From assembly GCA_013289825.1 (NCBI GenBank), contig JABCZF010000001.1:248001-312000 (forward strand): a DNA stretch of 64,000 nucleotides, written 5' to 3'. Origin of the DNA: Acidobacteriota bacterium (GTDB lineage Bacteria; Acidobacteriota; Terriglobia; Acidiferrales; UBA7541). The position numbers and the translations under genes were made by a program. Of the stretch, positions 12,163-20,335 are shown in pieces. Each line of letters starts with the position of its first letter. Within the stretch, counting starts at the first letter, position 1. The notes under the pieces were generated by a model. The model did not search any database. It saw only the letters and a program-made list of their open reading frames with translations, and was not told the DNA's origin.

Positions 12163-13494
12163 CTACTGCAAGGTATCCATCAAACGTGTGATCGTGCGAT
12201 TCAGATCCTTGTCCGACCGCCGCATTTCCTCAATCTTGTTGATGGAGTGCAGCACAGTAGTGTGATGTTTGCCGCCAAATTGCCGCCCAATCTCCGGCAA
12301 AGAGGCGGAGGTGAGCTGCTTCACGATGTACATCGCCACCTGGCGCGGGAAGGCAATCGCGCGCGTATTGCTGCGAACCTTCAAGTCCTGCTCGCGCATA
12401 TTGAAATGCTCGCTCACGCGTTTCTGAATCAGATCGATGGTCACGCGCTTTTCCTGCGAGGCGATGATGTTGCGCAGCACCTGCTGTGCTGTCGCCAAAG
12501 AGATCGTCGCTCCGGTCAAGGAGGCGTAAGCCATTAGCCGCGTCAGGGCGCCTTCCAACTCGCGCACGTTGGACTTAATAGCGCGCGCGATGTACTCCGC
12601 CACTTCATCCGGCAAACTAAAGCGGTCGTTTTCCGCTTTTTTCTGGAGAATGGCGATTTTCGTTTCCAGATCCGGCGGCTGGATGTCTGCGATCAGGCCC
12701 CATTCAAATCTCGAACGCAGCCGTTCCTCGATCGAATTAATCTCTTTCGGCAGGCAGTCGGAAGAAATCACAATCTGCTTCTGCTGTTCGTAGAGCGCAT
12801 TGAAGGTGTGAAAGAACTCTTCTTGCGTGCGCTCCTTCCCGGCGATGAACTGGATGTCGTCCACCAGCAGCACATCCACGGTGTGAAAGCGATCGCGGAA
12901 ACTGGTCATGCGGTCGAAGCGCAGCGAATTAATTACTTCGATCGTGAATTTCTCCGCGCTCACATAGCTCAGCCGCATCGCCGGATTGCGCTTCTTGATG
13001 GTGTGCCCGATGGCATGCATCAGGTGCGTCTTGCCCATCCCCACCCCGCCATATAGAAACAGCGGGTTGTAGGATTTCGAAGGCTGCTCGGCCACGGCGC
13101 GCGCCGCCGCATGGGCAAACTCATTGGACTTGCCCACGACAAAGGAATCGAAGCTGTAGCGCAAATTCAACTGATGATCGCTGCTTTCAAAATCAAGTTT
13201 CGCTTGCTTCACGCCGGTGGCTGCCGAAGCGGTGGGCACGGGTTCTTCCTCCGTGCAGACATATTGCACTTTTACGTTGGGAGTCCCGAGTTCGTGGAAG
13301 ACCGCTTTGACGATCTCGCCGTAGGTCCGCGTCAGGACCTGCCGGAAGACGGTGCTAGGGATCTGCACAAAAAGGCTTTCACCCTCGGCGCGGCTCAGCC
13401 GCGTGGGTTGAAACCAAGTGGTATAGGTGTTGATGCTGACCCGGGACTTCACGTGCTCCAGAAACCGTTCCCAGAAATTTGTCGCAGTAGTCAT
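12163..13494 (-). CDS. dnaA: Chromosomal replication initiator DnaA
   Basis: The 443-residue initiator binds DnaA boxes and opens the origin. Domain I begins MTTATNFWERFLEHVKSRVSINTYTTWF. The AAA+ domain carries Walker A GGVGMGKTHLMHAIG, Walker B VLLVDDIQFIAGKERTQEEFF and the sensor region SSDCLPKEI. The C-terminal DNA-binding domain ends with LPEIGRQFGGKHHTTVLHSINKI. Here the usual G-R-D-H-T/S-T reads G-K-H-H-T-T, changing the Asp that contacts the box in E. coli DnaA. The linker (domain II) is short. The start ATG at 13494 has no obvious Shine-Dalgarno sequence. Confidence 0.98.
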   Translation of the reverse strand: MTTATNFWERFLEHVKSRVSINTYTTWFQPTRLSRAEGESLFVQIPSTVFRQVLTRTYGEIVKAVFHELGTPNVKVQYVCTEEEPVPTASAATGVKQAKLDFESSDHQLNLRYSFDSFVVGKSNEFAHAAARAVAEQPSKSYNPLFLYGGVGMGKTHLMHAIGHTIKKRNPAMRLSYVSAEKFTIEVINSLRFDRMTSFRDRFHTVDVLLVDDIQFIAGKERTQEEFFHTFNALYEQQKQIVISSDCLPKEINSIEERLRSRFEWGLIADIQPPDLETKIAILQKKAENDRFSLPDEVAEYIARAIKSNVRELEGALTRLMAYASLTGATISLATAQQVLRNIIASQEKRVTIDLIQKRVSEHFNMREQDLKVRSNTRAIAFPRQVAMYIVKQLTSASLPEIGRQFGGKHHTTVLHSINKIEEMRRSDKDLNRTITRLMDTLQ

Positions 13495-13892
13495 CGCAAG
13501 AGAAAACAGTACCCCGTAATTTCCACAGATGTGAATAAGCTGTGGAAAGCAGGCCCCTTCATTTCTATTTTTCAGGCTTCGGGAATCATGCCCGTACCGG
13601 AGCGTCGTGCTTTCCCCTGTCGCCCCGCGGGCGGCCCTTCAAGATTTGCCGGCCCCTCGTACCGCCGCTATCAGACAGCGCGGGATTGTCGCCGATTGGG
13701 TGGAATGGAGCAAGCGAAAAGTGTTTGAAGGGACTCACCGAGGTGCACACCCCATGCACAGTTTTTCCACAAGCACAATTTTTGTGCAACTCCCTCCGAA
13801 AAGCCCCGTTTGCAAGCGAATTACGAACAATTTTCGCCCTCGCTCGAACATTTGCACAGGATCAATCTAAATCGTCCTGAGGATAATTCCCT
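13495..13892. promoter_or_regulatory. Candidate replication origin / dnaA promoter region
   Basis: This gene-free 398-base region lies upstream of dnaA. A perfect DnaA box in reverse orientation, TGTGAATAA, is at 13530-13538, flanked by box-like ATTTCCACA (13519-13527) and TGTGGAAAG (13541-13549). TTTTCCACA (one mismatch) is at 13763-13771, next to the inverted repeat GCACAA-TTT-TTGTGC (13773-13787), and TTTGCACAG lies near 13850. A cluster of boxes beside dnaA is the usual oriC arrangement and would also give DnaA autoregulation. No long AT-only unwinding element stands out. Confidence 0.5.
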
Positions 13893-14921
13893 TTATCGTT
13901 CAGACTTTTTATCGGGCCGCTCGAATTCGTAGATGCCCAAGGGGTCGCTTCCGATGATCAGGCGGTCTGCTTCGACCAGAATCGTGGTTGCTTCTAGCCG
14001 CGCTTGCTCGGGGGTGTAGATCTTGTAGGTGGCGCGGCGATTTCCTTCCCTGTCAAAGTGCAGCAGGTTATTGCCCACCGCCATCCAGACTTCCCCGGTG
14101 GCGCGCTCCACGCCCACGGCCCTAAGGATGCGCTTGAACACGGGCGGCTCCCCTCGTTTCTCCTGCCTCTCGATCTCCTTGCGGGTGGCCTGCGCGGCCG
14201 GCCATGCGTCTACTCCGGTGTACTGAATATCCTGTCCACCGTAACCGTTCCGGTCGTATTGACGCACGGTAGGTTCCGGCAGATAGGGAAACGCGTAGTA
14301 AAGATGCTCCCCCCCGTCTGTAACCAGCATCCCGATGTTCAGAAAGCGGTTCAGTTCGGGACGCTCGGAAATCGGCTCGGAGTCGCCAAACTCGCGGATG
14401 TCGCGGCCATTTTTGTCGAACACCAGCACGAGGTGAGGTTCGTGCACGGTGGCCACGGCAACTTCGCCATCCGGGAGCGCCGCGATGGCCACCGGCGCAT
14501 TTACTTTAATCAGGCGCGCATTTCCCTTGCGGTCCCAGATCTTGATGGCATTTGCGCCGCGGTCCGCCACGTAAACAGTTCCTTCGGCGTCCACGTCCAG
14601 GTCTTCACCGAAGGTGATGGTTGCCAATGAGGAGGACGGCGGGCTCGGACCCTTGCCCTCTTCATAGGCAGGAACTCTCTTCAGCAGTTTCCCCGCTCGA
14701 TCGAAGACCGAGGCGGATGATCCCGGCGCGCTCAACACATAATAGTTCCCGTCCGCCCCGCGTTTCACCGCCCGCAGCCCCGGCCCCACTCCCGGCAAGA
14801 GGCGCTTTTTGGCAATGAGTTCCCCTTCGTCCTGGCCCCACGCGCACCCGGCAAAACACCCCAGCAGACACAACCCCGCAACAATCCTCACGTTATTCAC
14901 AACCCCTTGGTTCTGAGTCAT
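13893..14921 (-). CDS. NHL/six-bladed beta-propeller protein, probable lipoprotein
   Basis: The 342-residue product has an N-terminal export signal with Cys in VAGLCLLGCFAGC, which fits a lipobox. Repeats such as GEDLDVDAEGTVYVADRGANAIKIWDRKG and VAIAALPDGEVAVATVHEPHLVLVFDKNG match NHL-type propeller blades. A position outside the cytoplasm is likely; the ligand is unknown. Its stop is 398 bases from dnaA, so transcription from here would enter the putative origin. No terminator is evident between them. Confidence 0.7.
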   Translation of the reverse strand: MTQNQGVVNNVRIVAGLCLLGCFAGCAWGQDEGELIAKKRLLPGVGPGLRAVKRGADGNYYVLSAPGSSASVFDRAGKLLKRVPAYEEGKGPSPPSSSLATITFGEDLDVDAEGTVYVADRGANAIKIWDRKGNARLIKVNAPVAIAALPDGEVAVATVHEPHLVLVFDKNGRDIREFGDSEPISERPELNRFLNIGMLVTDGGEHLYYAFPYLPEPTVRQYDRNGYGGQDIQYTGVDAWPAAQATRKEIERQEKRGEPPVFKRILRAVGVERATGEVWMAVGNNLLHFDREGNRRATYKIYTPEQARLEATTILVEADRLIIGSDPLGIYEFERPDKKSER

Positions 14922-14976
14922 CAGAGTAAGACGGAAGGATACAGGTTGCCCGTTTCAGAGCCTTTCCATATGTCGA

Positions 14977-15777
14977 TCAGTCAATCTTGAACCGCAAGCG
15001 CTCAATCGAATGCGCCCGCAGCCGACCCGCGGCGTTAGCAGCTCCCTGGTCGGTTTCGATCAGCACGCAATTCATCTGCACATCGCCGGACGCCACTTCA
15101 AACCGCGCTGGCAACCCATTGAGAAACTTTTTGATGATGCCGTCGCGGTCCATGCCGATTACCCCGCCGTGCGGCCCGCTCATGCCCACGTCCGTGATGT
15201 ACGCCGTGCCGCCGGGCAGGACGTGCTCGTCGGCGGTGGTCACGTGCGTATGTGTTCCCACGACGGCCGTGACCCGCCCGTCGAGGTACCAGCCCATGGC
15301 CACTTTCTCGCTGGTGGTCTCCGCGTGCATGTCCACGAAAACGAAGGCGACCTCCTCCGGCAGTTTGGCCAGTTCGCTGTCGGCTTTTCGAAAGGGATCG
15401 TCGATTGGCGTCATGAAAACGCGCCCCTGCAGATTGAGCACAGCGTATCTCACGCCGTTCTTTGCCGTGCCGAGGTACAGCCCGCTGCCAACGTTGCCCT
15501 CCGGAAAATTCGCCGGCCGCAGCAGCCGCGGTTCGTGCGGCATGAATTCCGTGATTTCCTTGCGGTCCCAGCTGTGGTTGCCGCCGGTGAGGACGTCAAT
15601 CCCCGTCGCGAGCAACTCCTCCGCCAGCCGGGGGGTGATCCCGAAGCCGGAAGCGGAATTCTCGCCGTTGGCAATAACCAGATCGATCTGCCGTTGCGCA
15701 ACGATGTCCGCCAAACGCTCGCGAACGATCTGCCGTCCCGGCGACCCGACAATGTCTCCAATGAAAAGTACGCGCAT
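14977..15777 (-). CDS. ymdB: YmdB-family metallophosphoesterase (TIGR00282)
   Basis: The 266-residue protein matches the YmdB family throughout: MRVLFIGDIVGSPGR (metal-binding Asp), VIANGENSASGFGIT (Asn/Glu), LTGGNHSWDRKEI (GNH), and the His sites in FVDMHAETTSEK and VVGTHTHVTTADE. Family members are dinuclear-metal phosphodiesterases that hydrolyse 2',3'-cyclic nucleotides and influence development and biofilm in Bacillus. In many bacteria ymdB follows rny (RNase Y); here rny is absent and the upstream space holds a structured RNA. Length is typical. Confidence 0.92.
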   Translation of the reverse strand: MRVLFIGDIVGSPGRQIVRERLADIVAQRQIDLVIANGENSASGFGITPRLAEELLATGIDVLTGGNHSWDRKEITEFMPHEPRLLRPANFPEGNVGSGLYLGTAKNGVRYAVLNLQGRVFMTPIDDPFRKADSELAKLPEEVAFVFVDMHAETTSEKVAMGWYLDGRVTAVVGTHTHVTTADEHVLPGGTAYITDVGMSGPHGGVIGMDRDGIIKKFLNGLPARFEVASGDVQMNCVLIETDQGAANAAGRLRAHSIERLRFKID

Positions 15778-15800
15778 GCTTTAGCTGGACTCGTTGATAC

Positions 15801-15821
15801 AAAAAAAGAGCGGGACCGCTC
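15801..15821 (-). terminator. Intrinsic terminator of the structured RNA
   Basis: The stem GAGCG/CGCTC with loop GTCC (15808-15821) is followed by seven T residues (15801-15807) on the minus strand. It separates the RNA gene from ymdB, whose start is 24 bases further on. Confidence 0.8.
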
Positions 15822-16057
15822 AGCCGTGGGGAGCTAGGCCGTGAACCTCTGAATTAGGTGGGCGCCACGAGCCAACCGTTAGGCTTTCCTGCCCCGCTCG
15901 CCCGTCTGCAGTTCGCCGGCTCCAGCGATAAACTCCACGGCAAAGACGCGCCAGCGGGACAGGCCGTGCACACGGGCTGTCTATCCGCGGCTCCTCAGAG
16001 ATTCGTCATTGGTTCAAACAGCTTTCGCTCCCTCACCTGCTTCGAAGAACCGCTCCG
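15801..16057 (-). ncRNA. ssrS: Structured, terminator-ended RNA; candidate 6S RNA
   Basis: Read on the minus strand, an extended -10 element (TGCTAGAAT, TAGAAT at 16064-16069) sits before a 5' end near 16057, and a hairpin plus seven T residues closes the 3' end. Between them both strands pair into one long rod. GTGaGGGAGC (16027-16036) pairs with GCTCCCCAC (15826-15834), TGAAC with GTTCA, CTCTGA with TCAGAG, GAGCC with GGCTC, and near the tip CCTGTCCCGCT pairs with AGCGGGGCAGG over 11 bases. An asymmetric central region carries a small hairpin. A rod of about 210 nt with a central bubble is the 6S architecture, and genomic placement near rny/ymdB is plausible. Identity rests on folding by eye, with no sequence match. 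Confidence 0.5.
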
Positions 16058-16194
16058 CCTCCTATTCTAGCAGGATGCGCGTTCAAAGAAAGGCAGGGCG
16101 CCAGCGCCGGCTGGAAGATCGCCCAACAGAACGGCACGTGCCTATCGCGTCAGCGAGGAACATGGCCCGAATCGGCTAAGTCCTGCCGAACGGA

Positions 16195-18822
16195 TTAGTC
16201 TATGAAATCGATAACGGCGCCATCGCGACGGTCCAAAAATCCTACAAACTGTCCGAAATTTGGCGCCGCCACATTGTTGAATACAGCATTGAAATTTCCG
16301 TGATTCGTCACGTTCAGCGCATAGAATCCCAACCGAATGTGGTGAACCTTGCCGCTTTTGGCCCTAAGAAAAGGAACCTGCAAAACCCGGTAGATTTTCA
16401 CGTCCAGCGAGAGATACGTGGCGAAGCGCTGCCCGTTTGGCGTGCCCGCGTAGTTCTCGAGCACATCCACATTCGAGTAGGGGTAGCCCGAATGCACGTC
16501 GAGGATGGGACTGAAGGTGAACTGCTTCGGTAAGGAAAAAACTCCCCAGGCGACTACCCGGTGGGGGACGTCGGAGGGCAATATTCCGTAGACATTCGTC
16601 CGGATGACCGGCTCTAAGAACGGAATCATTACGTCGGAAAGGTTATTCAAGTCTCCCCGCGTGCGGCTCCAGATATAAGACGCGTTCACCTCATGGTGTT
16701 CATGGACGGTGAAGCGCACGGTGCTTTCGATCTCCCGATAGTGAGAGGAACCGGTGTTCGTGAGGCCCAGAAAGGAATCCTGGCCGGCCGTACCGGTGAA
16801 AGGATTGACCACGAACAGGTAAGTCGTGTGGCTGTCGATGTACCCGGCGCGCAACACCACGTTTCTCCGCAACTCGCGGTCCCCCTCGAGACTCCACGTG
16901 ACATTGCGCGGCGTGCTGCCCGGCCCATACGGCAAAATGCCGGCACTTAGCGGATTCCACCCGCCCACATAGGCGTTGGTGTAGGTTACCGGCGGCCCGA
17001 TCAATTGTCCGATGGAATCAAACTGGCTCACCACACGAGTCGGGTTCACGTCAAAGTCGGCTGCCAGCAGAGGCAGCATGCTATAGAACAAGCCAACCCC
17101 CGCCCGTATGACGGTCTTGCCGTCCTTATTTGGTGTGTAGGCGATACCCACGCGCGGTGCGAACGCCGCGGACCAGCCAGCGGTTTCGCTGGATAAACGC
17201 GCTCCCGCATCGACCGTCCAGTGGGGGTTGAGTATCCAGTGATCCTGGACGAACTCGGCAACGGCCGTATCGGAGGCCTTTTGGGCCCCCGCTGGCTGAA
17301 AGTTGATCTGCTCATCCAACCTGCCGTCCTGCTCGAGGAGTTGCACTGCATTAGCCGTGCTCACGCCGAAATAAGAGCGATAGTTTAGGTCTACGCCCAC
17401 ATGGATGTCGTGCCGACCCAGCCAGTGTTTCGCCGCAAATTGATAGCTAGGCAGCAACTGGAACTGCTTGCCTCTCCTTGACCATTGGTTGAAAAAGTTT
17501 CCGCCCCACCCTTCGGGCGAAATCAGCATGTCATCCAATCCCTGGCCGTGAGCGTTGCTGTCGAAACGCGTGTACTGCGCAATCACGCTGAAAATCGCTC
17601 CAGAACTAGACTGATACTTATCGGACAAATGTACGGCGATGCCCTTTTGATTCAAGTCGTTCGAGGCCGGCTCCGGAACGAGAGCATTGATGCCGACGTG
17701 CTGCTGCCGAAGAGGAAAAGCATTGACCGTAAGAGTCAGGATCTGCTTGGGCGAAAGAATGAGCTCGAGGGTCGTAAACGAATTAAAGCCTTGTTTCTTG
17801 TTGATGTCGTCTGGCCAAGGCAGTCCGCGAACCGTGGTCTTTTTCATGTCGTACTGAAAAACTTCCGAGAAGAACACTTTGTCGCCCAGCAGCGGTCCTC
17901 CAAAGTCAACGCCAGGTGTCGCTTGCGCGATGCCGACAATCGAGTCGTTCTTGCCAAGAATGGAAGGCACGAAATTCTTTAAATAGAAATTCCATTGCTC
18001 TTGGGGAGGTTTAGTTTCAATCGTTGTCAATCCGCCCGAGAAACTTCCGAGTCCCGCGTTATAGGGCGTTTTGTAGACCGCGAACGATTGCACCGCATCC
18101 GTGGGCACGGCAATGGAAAAGCTTCCGGTCACCGGATCGGCGGTCTGCGCGGAATTCACCAGAAACAGGCTCTGATTCTCGTCCGCACCCTTAAACGTGA
18201 GTTTTCCGTCCTGCGTTTTTATCACTCCTGGCGTAATGGGAATCACCTCCCGGATCTTTTCCTCCGGCGTAGGCAGAGCAACCAGTTCGCGATGGGTTAC
18301 GATGGCCTCGGGGTTGGAAACACTCTCCGTTGAGATGACCTGAGTTTGTTCGCGAACCTCGACCTTCTCAGCGACGGTCTCCAGTTCCAGAGTGAAGTCC
18401 TCGACCGCCAGCTGTCCGGGTGCCAGCGAAACCGTTTTTGTTACGGGCTTGAATCCCTGCTGGCTGACGGCCATCGTGTACCTTCCGGCTTGGAGGCCGG
18501 TGAACTCGTAGCGCCCCGCGTCATCGGTATCCGCAGTCAGCGTATTTCCATCAGGTGATGGCGTGGTCAGCTTGACGCTGATGCCAGCCAAGCCGGACGG
18601 CGCGTTCTCCTGGGTCGTCGAAATCGTTCCGTGGATGGAGCCTGCTTGCTTGCTGTCCCCGACGGGCCGCGGGCCCTGTCCAAACGCTGGAATAGTCGTT
18701 GCCAGAATCACAAATAAAGCCGCCCGTCGCCGTACCCAGCCGAAGGCTGTTCGTGGCACGCGACCGTCCGAGGACACGAGCTTGGCCGCGAACCCAAAAA
18801 CTGATTTTTTAGATGAATTCAT
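16195..18822 (-). CDS. TonB-dependent receptor with carboxypeptidase-regulatory-like domain
   Basis: The 875-residue outer-membrane protein is of the Oar/SusC-like type typical of Acidobacteriota. A long basic N-terminus precedes a signal segment (AALFVILATTIPAFG). A carboxypeptidase-regulatory-like fold follows at about 60-150 (GSIHGTIS..., GRYEFTGLQAGRYTMAVSQQGFKPV). A plug-like region comes at about 160-290, then the beta-barrel, ending with aromatic-rich strands near FVGFLDRRDGAVIDFID. Such receptors take up large substrates (glycans, siderophores) using TonB energy. The substrate cannot be read. It lies downstream of the Ntn hydrolase and MarR genes in the same direction, so they may share a transcript. 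Confidence 0.88.
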   Translation of the reverse strand: MNSSKKSVFGFAAKLVSSDGRVPRTAFGWVRRRAALFVILATTIPAFGQGPRPVGDSKQAGSIHGTISTTQENAPSGLAGISVKLTTPSPDGNTLTADTDDAGRYEFTGLQAGRYTMAVSQQGFKPVTKTVSLAPGQLAVEDFTLELETVAEKVEVREQTQVISTESVSNPEAIVTHRELVALPTPEEKIREVIPITPGVIKTQDGKLTFKGADENQSLFLVNSAQTADPVTGSFSIAVPTDAVQSFAVYKTPYNAGLGSFSGGLTTIETKPPQEQWNFYLKNFVPSILGKNDSIVGIAQATPGVDFGGPLLGDKVFFSEVFQYDMKKTTVRGLPWPDDINKKQGFNSFTTLELILSPKQILTLTVNAFPLRQQHVGINALVPEPASNDLNQKGIAVHLSDKYQSSSGAIFSVIAQYTRFDSNAHGQGLDDMLISPEGWGGNFFNQWSRRGKQFQLLPSYQFAAKHWLGRHDIHVGVDLNYRSYFGVSTANAVQLLEQDGRLDEQINFQPAGAQKASDTAVAEFVQDHWILNPHWTVDAGARLSSETAGWSAAFAPRVGIAYTPNKDGKTVIRAGVGLFYSMLPLLAADFDVNPTRVVSQFDSIGQLIGPPVTYTNAYVGGWNPLSAGILPYGPGSTPRNVTWSLEGDRELRRNVVLRAGYIDSHTTYLFVVNPFTGTAGQDSFLGLTNTGSSHYREIESTVRFTVHEHHEVNASYIWSRTRGDLNNLSDVMIPFLEPVIRTNVYGILPSDVPHRVVAWGVFSLPKQFTFSPILDVHSGYPYSNVDVLENYAGTPNGQRFATYLSLDVKIYRVLQVPFLRAKSGKVHHIRLGFYALNVTNHGNFNAVFNNVAAPNFGQFVGFLDRRDGAVIDFID

Positions 18823-18879
18823 GGTCTGGCCGATGGAACCTCTGTAATCGAGATTCGCTCTTTCTTTGATCTATATGGG

Positions 18880-19674
18880 TCAGTCAGCTTGACGAGCGTC
18901 ACAGGCGCCTTTGGCCAGCCAGACGACCTCCCCTTTATTGTCAATTTGCAGCGCGGAAACGGGAAGTCCGGCGAGATCAGGGTGGGCCGCAATCTCCAAC
19001 TCCACGAACCGCGGTGCGAGCTTGGCGTAGTCCTCTTTTGCCCAATCGGGATGCGCTCTGATGTACGAGCGGATGTGTCCGTTAAGTCCTATAAAGTAGC
19101 CAATCCGCGCGTAGCCCGGAGCGGTGCTTTCGAACCGCTCGACCCTGATCTTCCCGGTGGCATCGGCCTCGAGACCCCTGACAATCAGCCCGGGCTCGCC
19201 GTCCTGGATGCCGGCAAAAATCACCTCGGTTGGCTTGTTCGCGATCGTTTTGGCAAAATCCCGAGGCTGGGTCTCGCGCATCTTCCTGACGGCCTGCTCA
19301 TAGGGCTTTCGCGCCATCCGAACAAATGCTTCGGCTTTTGCCCGGAGGTCTCCCTCTTCCCGGCAAGCATCGCGAACGAACTGTCGCAGACGAAAAGCCG
19401 TGGTCATTTCCTCGTAAAGGCCCGCCATCGCTGCCGTACAGCCCGGTTCCTGAATGATCTTGCAAGTTGAGATTGGCTGGATCCCTCGGCTAACCCGGCA
19501 ATCCGCTGCAACTACTAGCCTCTGATTCCGACGATCGATCAAGGCGACCACGCTAGTCGCATATAGATGCGTCGAAAGGAGTAGAAGGCTGCCAAACAAC
19601 AGCACCACCCTGAGCCATATCCGGAGAGCTGGTTTGCAAGGAAAAGCTGGTCCAGACGCACAAATGCCGTTCAT
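18880..19674 (-). CDS. Exported proteasome-beta-like Ntn hydrolase
   Basis: The 264-residue protein has a signal peptide (RIWLRVVLLFGSLLLLSTHLYA) ending at Ala39. Cleavage there would leave Thr40 as the first residue of TSVVALIDRRNQRLVVAADCRVS, which closely resembles the start of mature proteasome beta subunits. Counting from that Thr, an Asp lies at position 19 (17 in proteasomes) and a Lys at exactly position 33 (STCKI). The downstream pattern AAMAGLYEEMTTAFRLRQFV fits the family. Proteasome-like hydrolases normally expose Thr1 by autocleavage; here signal peptidase could do it in the periplasm. It sits 13 bases after a MarR gene. The fold call is by motif; activity is inferred. Confidence 0.6.
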   Translation of the reverse strand: MNGICASGPAFPCKPALRIWLRVVLLFGSLLLLSTHLYATSVVALIDRRNQRLVVAADCRVSRGIQPISTCKIIQEPGCTAAMAGLYEEMTTAFRLRQFVRDACREEGDLRAKAEAFVRMARKPYEQAVRKMRETQPRDFAKTIANKPTEVIFAGIQDGEPGLIVRGLEADATGKIRVERFESTAPGYARIGYFIGLNGHIRSYIRAHPDWAKEDYAKLAPRFVELEIAAHPDLAGLPVSALQIDNKGEVVWLAKGACDARQAD

Positions 19675-19687
19675 CCCGACCCACCCT

Positions 19688-20275
19688 TTACTCGAAAGTT
19701 GATCCTGCCGCTCCGCTGGCCCCTAACCGGGCCCGCCTCTGCGGGCCTTCGCCACAGAGCCGCTCGGCGTTGGCATGCAACTGCGAGAGCACGGTTTCCA
19801 GCCTGTCGATGTCGACGTTCAGGACCCCCGCAAAGAATTGGCCGCGAACTTCCTCGAACCTCATCTTTAGGTGCGGCACAACACGGCGCCCCTTGCTCGT
19901 CGCCTTGATGATCAAGAGCCGATGATCGCGAGGATCGCTCTTGCGTGTAAGAAAACCTCTCGTTTCGAGCCGGTCCACGAATCGCGTGATCTTGCCCTTG
20001 TCTCTACCCATGGTCTGGGCGAGTTTTCCCGCCGAAGTCTCACCCTCTTCCGAGCAGTGCACCAGCACCGCCGCCTCTTGTGCGGTCATCCCGAACGGGC
20101 TGAAACAACGATCAAATGCTGTTTGCAGTCGTATGCTGGTACGGAAGAGCCGTGCGATAGAGAGCTCGGCCTGCCACTCTCGGATGCCGGCATATTTCCG
20201 CTCAGACTTCTGCGTGGCGACAAGGGGATTCCTCAGGAATCCCCCGTGCTTCCCGGTCTCCGTAGTTTCTGCCAT
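19688..20275 (-). CDS. MarR-family transcriptional regulator
   Basis: The 195-residue protein has a winged-helix core at about 50-140: FGMTAQEAAVLVHCSEEGETSAGKLAQTMGRDKGKITRFVDRLETRGFLTRKSDPRDHRLLIIKATSKG. The DxRD wing motif (DPRDHR) is diagnostic of MarR. The N-terminal 35 and C-terminal 25 residues are extensions. MarR proteins are dimeric repressors that usually bind palindromes near their own gene and release DNA on binding small phenolic or lipophilic ligands. Likely targets are the adjacent TonB receptor genes; see the TTATCTAG sites at 20294 and 23130. Confidence 0.92.
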   Translation of the reverse strand: MAETTETGKHGGFLRNPLVATQKSERKYAGIREWQAELSIARLFRTSIRLQTAFDRCFSPFGMTAQEAAVLVHCSEEGETSAGKLAQTMGRDKGKITRFVDRLETRGFLTRKSDPRDHRLLIIKATSKGRRVVPHLKMRFEEVRGQFFAGVLNVDIDRLETVLSQLHANAERLCGEGPQRRARLGASGAAGSTFE

Positions 20276-20290
20276 CGGTTTGGCCGTCGC

Positions 20291-20303
20291 GACTTATCTA
20301 GTC
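20291..20303. promoter_or_regulatory. Possible MarR operator upstream of marR-like gene
   Basis: GACTTATCTAGTC (GACT-N5-AGTC) lies 16 bases upstream of the regulator start. It shares TTATCTAG with the site upstream of the receptor gene at 23130-23137. Binding is inferred from position and symmetry alone. Confidence 0.3.
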
Positions 20304-20335
20304 ACTTGAGTAAGCTGCCGCTCGCTCCAATACTT

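Larger units (their letters stand above)
15778..16194. other. Intergenic region containing a structured RNA gene
   Basis: These 417 bases between ymdB and a TonB receptor have no convincing reading frame. The left two thirds hold the rod-like RNA and its terminator. The part at 16090-16194 contains a short GC-rich inverted repeat (GGCGCCAGCGCC, near 16098) and nothing else I can name. Confidence 0.6.

Noticed and set aside
15808..16057. RNase P, tmRNA or SRP RNA as identity of the structured RNA
   Set aside because: The universal RNase P core, the tmRNA acceptor/tag region and the SRP GGAAG/AGCAG loop are all missing.
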